A stretch of DNA of 25,625 nt from an uncultured Alistipes sp. (GTDB lineage Bacteria > Bacteroidota > Bacteroidia > Bacteroidales > Rikenellaceae). The DNA lies in assembly GCA_900546005.1 (NCBI GenBank), contig URBJ01000027.1, positions 1 through 25,625 on the forward strand, given 5' to 3'. A program made the translations under genes and the position numbers. Below are positions 15,954-23,235 of this stretch, one piece after another (positions within the stretch are counted from its first letter, which is position 1; each line of letters opens with the position of its first letter). The notes under the pieces are model-generated. The model ran no database searches, was not told the DNA's origin, and was given only the letters and a program-made list of their open reading frames with translations.

Positions 15954-18900
15954 TTATACACTGTAAAGTACTTGTTGGATTGCTTGAAGAACCCTATCCA
16001 AATCTTCAGACTCCATATAGGTATGAAGTGCACCCTGATTTATATCCAGCGTTTTACCAGCTGTATCAGCAAACAAGATTTTACCATCGTCCGTATTATC
16101 CCAAACATGTTGATCGTCCAAATGGATAAGATCATCTATGGGCAAAAGGGTCGAACCGATATCCTTTAAGTATTTTTTAGCGGAACTCTCTTTTTTCACT
16201 TCACGTACAAACTTAACCCAAGAAAAAGCTTCATATGATTTCGGTTTCCCGATTCCACCCGCGGTAATACGGTCGTAATAGCGATCACCTTCCTCCACGA
16301 TCTGGTTATTGACCAACACCAACAAAGCTTGATACACCGCTTCTCTACGCGCCTCCGGATCGACATTCAGGGCTGTCAGCGCATTTGAAGTCAAAGACTT
16401 ATCCAAAACAGTTGCAGGAGTCACCGGAGTATATAACTTTTGTAGCGCCTTCTTTACTTTTGCATCCTTTACCACGAACTTTACATCGCCTGCAAATGTA
16501 TTATCGAGTACAGTATCCTCATTATAGGCCTCAGCATAAATCGCCGCCGCCGCATTATTGAGAGCCGTGACAGCCGCATCCACAATCTGACGTGTATTCG
16601 CGTCGATATTGGCCGGAATGTCGTTATCATCCTTCATCTCGAACTGTTCGGGTTGCCGACCTTTTTGTGCATTGTCAAACACGGTTTTGAGGTCCGGAAT
16701 ATCCGTCTTTTTCAACAAGCTGTCAAGATCCTGCTGTTGTTTCAACGCAGTACGTTGCTGCTCATAAATGGTAAAATGGGGCAACACCGTCTGGCTTCTT
16801 GTCTTATACGAAGTGAACAGGGTATTGCATCCGCTTATTATATCGCGTAATGCCTGAGGTATTCTCGGTGTATAGACCTTGTTATCGGCTGCATGCGTGA
16901 ATGTGTATTTTCCCTTAAAGAAACTTCCGGCGCCGTTCGAACCGATCACATTCTTTTTCGTCTTGAAGTTATCTACGATTCTCCGACCTTTGATCTCAGC
17001 ACTTCCCTTCCCCGCCTCAAGACACAGATAACGTTTGGACGAAAGCCGTAAAGTGCCGGCGATCGGACGCAGTACCGTCTCGAAAATAATGCGGATTGTC
17101 GGCAGATCGACCACCGTCAGATTTCCGGCCAAGGACGTACCTATCCCCTTAGCCAGTTTTACGGCATCCTTTGTCGACGTAGGTAGAAAATCCCGATTCG
17201 TACCCGAACGGAGGGTTAGGTTATTTCCCGCTACGATGTCGACATTCTTCCCTTGAATCTTCACGTTCCCGTTCGGTGCACTGATCGTGATGCCCGTAAA
17301 GGCATTGATTCCGACCTTGCCCAACGGTGACTTGATCGATATCGACCGCTTGTCCGAGGACATCGATATGGAGTAGAGTCCGTACTCATCGGTCAGTTCG
17401 ATACCGCCGAACGCCTTTTTGACTCCATCTCCCGGGAAATCTTCTTTCAGGCTCGGGAAAAAGGTTGTGACGGTTCCCCATATCGGAGCAAACGTTTTCA
17501 GATAGTTCGTACCAGCTCCCGAATCGGAAAAAATGATGGAGTGTCCGTTCAACGAAGAGATCGTTCGGGGTCCTTTCCCTTTATACGCAAAAGGAGGCTG
17601 CCGCTCGCTTGAATAGAGCATCCCCTCGACATAAGGCTTTTCGACATTGCCGTTTTCATAGTTAATAATCGCCTCGTCACCCTTCTCGGGAAGAAACTTA
17701 AATCCGCTATCCTTAGAGGCCATGGGCACCGCCATACGGATCCACGGCGAAGGATCATCCTCCCCACCCTGCCACGGATAACGCACCCGTACCCGTCCCA
17801 GCTTCAATGGATCGCTGTTGTGCGTAATGAATGCCCGCTGAGGACTCGATACTCGAATCGGAGCGACCGAAGCCGCCGGGGGAAAGACTTTTTTCTTACT
17901 GTCCTTTTCATAGGATATCGCTTCGAACGTCAACGACTGCCCCAACTTTTGTTGTGTTGAGGCCACCGCGGCCCCCTCTATTTTTACAACGAGATAGATA
18001 TCCTTTTTGTCTTCAAAATAGATCAGGCTCCCCAACGATATGTTATAAAAGTTGTTCTCTAACGTCACACGAATCCGGGACTGTTCGGCCGTCTCGATTC
18101 CTTCCCGTATTTTCTTATAAAAATCCAGACTGCACATTACGTCATATCCACTCTGTGGAGCCGTACTGTACAGGCACATCCAATCTTCATCGTCTTTTTT
18201 AAAACCTCTCTCCTCTTTGGCCTCCTTCTTAAAATACGTTTGCTCGTAGTCATCGTTACTCGAATCTGCCGACATCTTGCTGGTTCCCAACGCTACCGGA
18301 GCATCCCACATGATATAGGCAATCATATCTTTCAGATTGGCCTGATTGAACACGTCGGACACCGTACTGATCCAAAAGGCTTCGGGCCATCCTGCATAAT
18401 CTTCCCACTTCGTGTATTTGTCCTTGGGCGGAAGGGCTGCCAAATGCTCATCATAGGCCAACTCCGAATCCCGCATCATCTTCGGTGAAGCCGTCGTCAT
18501 CCATGTCTTGGCTTGCGTATAGTCGTTGTGTACATCGGCAAGCGATGCTGCATTCCACGCCGTTGTCTGACGCTGCATGTATCTGATCGATGTATATGTA
18601 TCGATATGTACAAGATCGTTATCCGTCAACGCCCAAACATCTTTATCCGGTCTGGGCCAACCCACATGTATCTTTCCGCCCTCGTAATAAAAAAACTCTC
18701 CGCATCGGTTGGTCACACGAACCAGAAAGTCGAAAAAACTCTCATTATACTGTACCAGATAGGGCTGGATGAATTCATATCGGGTCGTTACCTGCTGTGT
18801 TTCCTTTTTGTGGGTATTGGGGTCCTCCGTCTCCTCGGTCTTGGTCACCGCAAACTCTAAAAACTGAGGATGGACATCGACCAGTTGCGACAGATCCGAA

Positions 18901-19364
18901 CCGACATTATCGGGCCAATACTCCTTGTTCTGGATGATCTCCTTAACCAGTTTCTTCCCCGTATAGGCCTTACAATAGGTATCCAGAGTCAAAAACTTAT
19001 CCGGGCTGAATGCCTCCACAATGACATATACATCACTGGATTTCAACTTTCTTTCCAGCTGAATATTGAAGACCCGATAGTTTTCTGCCACCTGAAACGT
19101 CCCCACGCTCAACTGAACGGTACACGAACTGAACAATTTGTAAATCACCGAAGGATCAAAGGTCGATCCCAACTGGAGCTTGAACCAAATCTTTCCCGGA
19201 CAATAGACCTCCTTCGAATAATTGAATTCACTCAAGGTGCACGTAACCTCTTTCGCATCTACCTTGATCTTGGCCGCCGTCCCTTGGGCATCGTAGGTCA
19301 ACGTAACGCTGCTGTTCTCCCCCGAATTATTGAGGTTCCTTAAAGTCAACTTATAGGTTGCCAT
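15954..19364 (-). CDS. tssI: T6SS spike protein VgrG (TssI) with C-terminal extension
   Basis: 1136 residues. Residues 1-495 are the gp27-like base. The OB-fold (about 500-585) carries the family signature DPLKLGRVRVRYPWQGG, PWIRMAVPMA and GDEAIINYENGNVEKPYVEG. The gp5-C needle and following beta region cover 600-800 (NGHSIIFSDSG, GITISAPNGNVKIQGKNVDI, SSKRYLCLEAGKG). About 830-1136 is an additional mostly helical domain ending in a small beta part (GKILFADTAGKTLDINQG). The trimer is the spike that tips the Hcp tube and pierces the target. The added domain could be an effector, an effector-binding adaptor or a structural part; I see no recognisable catalytic motif. The gene is preceded by four Hcp-like genes and followed by the spike-like and tip protein genes. 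Confidence 0.88.
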   Translation of the reverse strand: MATYKLTLRNLNNSGENSSVTLTYDAQGTAAKIKVDAKEVTCTLSEFNYSKEVYCPGKIWFKLQLGSTFDPSVIYKLFSSCTVQLSVGTFQVAENYRVFNIQLERKLKSSDVYVIVEAFSPDKFLTLDTYCKAYTGKKLVKEIIQNKEYWPDNVGSDLSQLVDVHPQFLEFAVTKTEETEDPNTHKKETQQVTTRYEFIQPYLVQYNESFFDFLVRVTNRCGEFFYYEGGKIHVGWPRPDKDVWALTDNDLVHIDTYTSIRYMQRQTTAWNAASLADVHNDYTQAKTWMTTASPKMMRDSELAYDEHLAALPPKDKYTKWEDYAGWPEAFWISTVSDVFNQANLKDMIAYIMWDAPVALGTSKMSADSSNDDYEQTYFKKEAKEERGFKKDDEDWMCLYSTAPQSGYDVMCSLDFYKKIREGIETAEQSRIRVTLENNFYNISLGSLIYFEDKKDIYLVVKIEGAAVASTQQKLGQSLTFEAISYEKDSKKKVFPPAASVAPIRVSSPQRAFITHNSDPLKLGRVRVRYPWQGGEDDPSPWIRMAVPMASKDSGFKFLPEKGDEAIINYENGNVEKPYVEGMLYSSERQPPFAYKGKGPRTISSLNGHSIIFSDSGAGTNYLKTFAPIWGTVTTFFPSLKEDFPGDGVKKAFGGIELTDEYGLYSISMSSDKRSISIKSPLGKVGINAFTGITISAPNGNVKIQGKNVDIVAGNNLTLRSGTNRDFLPTSTKDAVKLAKGIGTSLAGNLTVVDLPTIRIIFETVLRPIAGTLRLSSKRYLCLEAGKGSAEIKGRRIVDNFKTKKNVIGSNGAGSFFKGKYTFTHAADNKVYTPRIPQALRDIISGCNTLFTSYKTRSQTVLPHFTIYEQQRTALKQQQDLDSLLKKTDIPDLKTVFDNAQKGRQPEQFEMKDDNDIPANIDANTRQIVDAAVTALNNAAAAIYAEAYNEDTVLDNTFAGDVKFVVKDAKVKKALQKLYTPVTPATVLDKSLTSNALTALNVDPEARREAVYQALLVLVNNQIVEEGDRYYDRITAGGIGKPKSYEAFSWVKFVREVKKESSAKKYLKDIGSTLLPIDDLIHLDDQHVWDNTDDGKILFADTAGKTLDINQGALHTYMESEDLDRVLQAIQQVLYSV

Positions 19365-19379
19365 CTTTTCGTTCGCCCT

Positions 19380-19898
19380 TTAGTAATTTATATACAATTT
19401 TTTCTGGTATCCGTTGTTGCCGACATACACGATCGACTGCAACAAGAGATCGACCGTCGTCATCATGAGATCGACCGTCGTGGCCCGCTCGGGCTTCAGA
19501 AAGCCCTTTTCCCGGATCTCGAGCGTATCGTAGTCTTCGCTCACATCAACCACGGCACCCGACACGATCAGGGCACTGTCGTAATCGCTCAATACGCCAT
19601 CACCGCTCTCGTCGAGCCGAAACGTCGCATGGAATACGACCGAAAACACCGATGTGCTGTTCTCGGTTAACCTCCGGTAAAGCTCCTTCAGATAGCCATC
19701 CGGCAGCGATTTGATCACAAACTGCATCGGTTGTGTCAAGGTAGGGCCATAGGGTTCGCCCATCGAGTTTCGCTGTCGGACACACGTGTAACCGAAGCGT
19801 TGCAGCGTGAAACTCTGCTCTTTTTTTGCCGTGACCGCCGTGTCGGTTATATCGCTGAAAAATAGCGTAGCCTTCTTGTAATTTGAAACGTTTCCCAT
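19380..19898 (-). CDS. Divergent Hcp-like protein (fourth copy)
   Basis: 172 residues from the ATG at 19898; an in-frame GTG two codons upstream is an alternative. It is about 40 residues longer than the two standard Hcp copies. The start (ATLFFSDITDTAVTAKKEQS) and central strands (TLTQPMQFVIKSLPDGYLKELYRRL) resemble the Hcp barrel only loosely. Its place directly between three Hcp genes and vgrG, 15 bases before vgrG, suggests a specialised tube ring, for example one at the spike junction. A 15-base direct repeat in the gene encodes a duplicated TTVDL. Function as a tube component is inferred mainly from context. Confidence 0.55.
   Translation of the reverse strand: MGNVSNYKKATLFFSDITDTAVTAKKEQSFTLQRFGYTCVRQRNSMGEPYGPTLTQPMQFVIKSLPDGYLKELYRRLTENSTSVFSVVFHATFRLDESGDGVLSDYDSALIVSGAVVDVSEDYDTLEIREKGFLKPERATTVDLMMTTVDLLLQSIVYVGNNGYQKKLYINY
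19447..19482. repeat. Short 15-bp direct repeat, 21-bp period
   Basis: GAGATCGACCGTCGT occurs at 19447-19461 and 19468-19482, inside the divergent Hcp-like gene. The 21-base period keeps the reading frame and gives two TTVDL units. It may be a small internal duplication. Confidence 0.6.
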
Positions 19899-19937
19899 AC
19901 TCACATCTGTTCAACCCATAGAATTGCGGATACCGCT

Positions 19938-20345
19938 CTATTGAAAAACAACCTCATCGATCTCCAGCTCCTTCATCATGATTCCCAACCGCAACAAATG
20001 ACGGTGAGGCCCATCGATATCGTAAATCTCCGCGATAGAGAAACAGGTCGCATCCTCAAACGTATAGGTTCGCTCCGTCACATCGTACTTGGCCGACTGG
20101 TTGGAGAGATCGATCACAATTTTGCCCGATAAAACCGTCTGATCGATATACCACTCGTAGAGATCCAGATCGTTCTTGTCGGGAGCGATAACCGACAGGA
20201 CAACCTCGTCGCACCGAGGATCGGCATCGGGCAGAAAGGTGTTGTGGTGTCGCGACACCTTGACCTTGCATTGGGCCACCTGATACTCTTTCGTATAGTT
20301 GGCGGAGGCGTTGTCCCCAATGTATAAACGTGCGGATAAAGACAT
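19938..20345 (-). CDS. tssD: Divergent Hcp-like tube protein (third copy)
   Basis: 135 residues, the normal Hcp length. The strand order and a few positions agree with Hcp: QVAQCKVKVSRHHN, a central helix DKNDLDLYEWYIDQ, and a C-terminal strand IGIMMKELEID-like end. It lacks the SGIPRGG motif seen in the two copies upstream. It starts just after an unusual 15-bp stem-loop, so its expression may be set apart from hcp1 and hcp2. It could form a special ring of the tube or bind a particular effector. Confidence 0.65.
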   Translation of the reverse strand: MSLSARLYIGDNASANYTKEYQVAQCKVKVSRHHNTFLPDADPRCDEVVLSVIAPDKNDLDLYEWYIDQTVLSGKIVIDLSNQSAKYDVTERTYTFEDATCFSIAEIYDIDGPHRHLLRLGIMMKELEIDEVVFQ

Positions 20346-20374
20346 AACGATGTTTTAATTCAAACTCATTAGTG

Positions 20375-20420
20375 TGTGTTTCCCCGACAATCGGAGCAAT
20401 TCGACTGTCGGGGAAACACA
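20375..20420. repeat. Perfect 15-bp inverted repeat between hcp2 and hcp3
   Basis: TGTGTTTCCCCGACA (20375-20389) is exactly mirrored by TGTCGGGGAAACACA (20406-20420) across a 16-base spacer. Near the inner end TCG/CGA can extend the stem. It lies in the 101-base gap between hcp2 and hcp3 with no U-run on either side, so it is not a standard terminator. It could act as an mRNA stabiliser, a partial terminator or a processing site that keeps tube subunit mRNA more abundant than downstream spike mRNA. Confidence 0.7.
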
Positions 20421-20446
20421 AAATCCTATATTGCAGGGTCCAAAAC

Positions 20447-20845
20447 CTATTTCCAAGGATTCTGGAAGTCGATCGGACCGTTTTTCAACTCTTGACATAC
20501 GATTTGCAGCTCCTCGAAGTGCTCTTCGCCATCTTCCCACTTCTCGAGATAGTGCACACAGTAGCATGCAACGCCTTCCAACTCCTTCATCGTCGATCCG
20601 TCGATCGTATTGAAAAACGTAATCTTGATATCGCGGGGATCATTGGGCGACAACATCCACTGCAACAACTGATTGTTTCCGTCATTCATCGCTTTGACCC
20701 GGATGTTGATGCGGCCGCCACGCGGAATACCCGAGATCTGTCCTTCGCGATCGGTAGCCTGCGAAAAGGCGTAGTCGATCATCATCACTTCCCGTGTCTC
20801 GAAATCCTTTACCGATAACTGTACCGGCGTTATATTCTCTGCCAT
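20447..20845 (-). CDS. tssD: Hcp tube protein (second copy)
   Basis: 132 residues. It shares with the neighbouring copy the run REVMM, then QATD-x-EGQ-x-SGIPRGG and INIRVKAMNDG, and a C-terminal WEDGEEHFEELQIVCQE. These mark the Bacteroidota Hcp/TssD family, whose hexameric rings stack to form the secreted inner tube and often bind effectors in the lumen. A second full-length copy right after hcp1 suggests gene duplication; the differing loop (LSPNDPRDIKITFFNTIDG) may change cargo. Confidence 0.86.
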   Translation of the reverse strand: MAENITPVQLSVKDFETREVMMIDYAFSQATDREGQISGIPRGGRINIRVKAMNDGNNQLLQWMLSPNDPRDIKITFFNTIDGSTMKELEGVACYCVHYLEKWEDGEEHFEELQIVCQELKNGPIDFQNPWK

Positions 20846-20884
20846 AATGCTTTCAACTGTTAAAATTTGACATTGCGTTTCACA

Positions 20885-21277
20885 CTAAGCCCAATCGTTT
20901 TCATAAACGACCGACTCGAATTCGATCTTCTGACAGGTGATTTCGATCTCTTCGAAATGGCCCTTCTTGTCCTCCCATCGCTCCTCGAAGTTGACACAAT
21001 AGCCGTTGGTGAACTTGATGGTCTTCATGTTTTTGCCGGTCTTCGTTTCGAGGAAGGTAATCACTCCGTTTTTCGGCAGGTTACGCTCGACCATCCACGC
21101 CAGCAGATCAGGAGTACCGTCGTTAAGCGCTTTTACCCGAATGTTGATCTTGCCGCCCCGCGGAATACCCGACATCTGGCCTTCCACGTCAGTCGCCTGA
21201 TCGAACTCATATTTAACCATCATGACTTCCCGCTCCTTATAGCCGTCAACTTCTAATTTCACTGGTGTCTTTGCCAT
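20885..21277 (-). CDS. tssD: Hcp tube protein (first copy)
   Basis: 130 residues. Hcp forms hexamer rings that stack inside the TssB/C sheath and are expelled on contraction. Visible family features are KEREVMMVKYEFDQATDVEG, SGIPRGGKINIRVKALNDG and FEERWEDKKGHFEEIEITCQ. It follows tssC after a 45-base gap, the usual gene order of Bacteroidota T6SS. It is probably the main tube subunit because it is the most typical copy and nearest to tssBC. Confidence 0.9.
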   Translation of the reverse strand: MAKTPVKLEVDGYKEREVMMVKYEFDQATDVEGQMSGIPRGGKINIRVKALNDGTPDLLAWMVERNLPKNGVITFLETKTGKNMKTIKFTNGYCVNFEERWEDKKGHFEEIEITCQKIEFESVVYENDWA

Positions 21278-21322
21278 AATTCTACGTTTTTTGAGTTTAT
21301 TAACTATCTATATTCTAAGCGA

Positions 21323-22702
21323 TTACTCCATCTGCACATCCTTATCCTTCTTATCGGCTGAAACCTTGATAATGAAGTTCTTGGCCGAATAGAACGGAGT
21401 CAGACTGATATCACAAGTAATACGTTTGGTTACTGGATCCTGCGTCGGCTCCTTGATCTCGTAGTTCTGGAACAGATTGCCGTAGCCCTTATAGTCGTTC
21501 AAGAAGGATTGAATCTTCGCTTTGAGGTTCTTGGGTGAGTTGTAGGGATCCCAGTTCTCGAGAGCCACCTCATGCACATAGTTCATCAGCACCTTCTTGA
21601 CCCAGTCGAACACCCGGACGATCGGATACTCCTTCATCGCCGTATTGTCGCCGTTGTAGAGGGTCGTGTTGTTGAAGGCCATAACCCGTCCTTCGGAATA
21701 GACCATCGGAATCACCTGATTGTCCATCAACGCAGCGATTTGCGATTTCAGCAGATCCAGTTTCACCCCCTTCACGCCGTCTAACGTTCCGTATTTCTTT
21801 CCGCCCGCACCCTGAGCCATGTTGGCGCTCTCGTCGTAGAGTTTTCCGGCCAAAGCAGCTGATCCGGGAATGTAGAAAGCGGGACTGTCTTTTTCGTCCT
21901 CGGAGAGTTTTTCCGAATCGCGGCCGACCAACCAGTTGGCCGTCATAATCACATTCTGAAGTTCGATATCGCTGTCGCGGTAACCCTCCGTATTGGCAAA
22001 CAGATCGTCGAACGAATACTCATCGGCATGATCCGTAATCAACATCACCTTATACTTGAAAGCGATCTTGGCCCACTGCAACAGGGTCGGTTTATCTTGG
22101 AACACATTACCCGGAACCACCATCAAGCTGTAGCAATCCTTCAGGCTCAGCCGATCGAATCCGTTACGCAACAACGTATCGACCTCCTGTGCAAAACCCG
22201 AATCGCTGTCTGCAATATCGTCTTTGTAGACATTGATCACGCGCAGATTCTTCACCTTATCCGTATTCGCGGTTTTAAAGAAGCTGTCGAGTGCACGGTA
22301 GGAGCGTTCCAGATTGGCCGTTGCAAACAGCGCGTCGGTAATTCCCTGACTGAGTACCTTCGTATATTTCGCCTCTTTGGCCTTGCACGAATCGACAAAT
22401 TCGGTCGCACTTTCGTGGCCTTCGTCCAACATCTCGAGCCACCCTTTGATCTCATTAATCAGATTCTCCCGTTTGTCCTTGAATCGTTTGTCCGACAGGA
22501 AGACGGCCTTTGCCGCCTTACGGGCCGGATTCAGATTATCCGCATCGGGCATAAACCCGCGTATGGCATTGAATCCGCCGAATGCCGATAACAGTTGCGA
22601 TATATCTTTTCCCTGTGCCGGTTGTTGAGCCTGTTTCCCCTCTTGCACATCCGCTGCACCTTGCGAAGCGATGTTGCTTTTTTGTAATTCAGTCTCTGCC
22701 AT
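21323..22702 (-). CDS. tssC: T6SS contractile sheath large subunit TssC
   Basis: 459 residues, close to the Bacteroidota length. TssC (VipB) pairs with TssB to polymerise into the contractile sheath. Recognisable parts are the N-terminal charged helices, FDRLSLKDCYSLMVVPGN, ADEYSFDDLFANTEGYRDSD, and the basic-hydrophobic end YYSAKNFIIKVSADKKD-like C-terminus, where the final strand swaps with the neighbouring sheath subunit. It follows tssB after a 19-base gap, so both are probably made at equal levels. No anomalies seen. Confidence 0.9.
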   Translation of the reverse strand: MAETELQKSNIASQGAADVQEGKQAQQPAQGKDISQLLSAFGGFNAIRGFMPDADNLNPARKAAKAVFLSDKRFKDKRENLINEIKGWLEMLDEGHESATEFVDSCKAKEAKYTKVLSQGITDALFATANLERSYRALDSFFKTANTDKVKNLRVINVYKDDIADSDSGFAQEVDTLLRNGFDRLSLKDCYSLMVVPGNVFQDKPTLLQWAKIAFKYKVMLITDHADEYSFDDLFANTEGYRDSDIELQNVIMTANWLVGRDSEKLSEDEKDSPAFYIPGSAALAGKLYDESANMAQGAGGKKYGTLDGVKGVKLDLLKSQIAALMDNQVIPMVYSEGRVMAFNNTTLYNGDNTAMKEYPIVRVFDWVKKVLMNYVHEVALENWDPYNSPKNLKAKIQSFLNDYKGYGNLFQNYEIKEPTQDPVTKRITCDISLTPFYSAKNFIIKVSADKKDKDVQME

Positions 22703-22721
22703 AACTCTATCTATTTTTCAT

Positions 22722-23186
22722 TTATTTATTACTTTCCAACTCTTCCAACATCGCCTGCAGCATCTCCTTCAGCTCCTCTTTAGCCGTGCTGTTCTTAAGA
22801 ATATCCCGAAGCTTACGGTTCTGCTCTATACTCTTGCGAATCTTGCTGCTCGTATCGATCTTTTTCTTCACACCCGAAAGAAACTGGCTGTTCTCCACAA
22901 GCCGGCCCTTACCTCCCTGAGCCTCGAAGTCACGGAGTTCACTGAAATGCAGCACCTCATTCACCGAACCGCCATCCTCGTCCACAAAGTCCACTTCAAC
23001 CGACGGCTTGAAGTGTGCAAAGGCATCCTGTATCATCTGGATATCTTCCACCAATTCGGGATTTCCCGGTTCCACATCCGATGTATATTGATCGATCATC
23101 AACGTTTTGTTATTGTCTATCGGGCTGACTTTCGCATTAGATTCTTCATCCGGTGCCATCGAGATGAAATTCTCTTTCATTGCCAT
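22722..23186 (-). CDS. tssB: T6SS contractile sheath small subunit TssB
   Basis: 154 residues. TssB (VipA) pairs with TssC in the sheath. The middle SVEVDFVDEDGGSVNEVLHFSELRDFE matches the V-x-V-x-F...LxFxxLxDFxP-type core of TssB, here with a Glu-Ala in place of the Pro. The rest is helical (KIRKSIEQNRKLRDILK) with a C-terminal amphipathic helix. It lies directly downstream of tssH and upstream of tssC, the standard sheath gene pair. Confidence 0.87.
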   Translation of the reverse strand: MAMKENFISMAPDEESNAKVSPIDNNKTLMIDQYTSDVEPGNPELVEDIQMIQDAFAHFKPSVEVDFVDEDGGSVNEVLHFSELRDFEAQGGKGRLVENSQFLSGVKKKIDTSSKIRKSIEQNRKLRDILKNSTAKEELKEMLQAMLEELESNK

Positions 23187-23235
23187 AATCTTCTTGTTTT
23201 TAGTGTTATTATTCTTTTTAATCAGTCTTTCTCTT

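Noticed and set aside
20375..20420. Rho-independent terminator
   Set aside because: The stem is strong, but neither strand has a T-run after it, and the operon continues into hcp3, hcp4 and vgrG.
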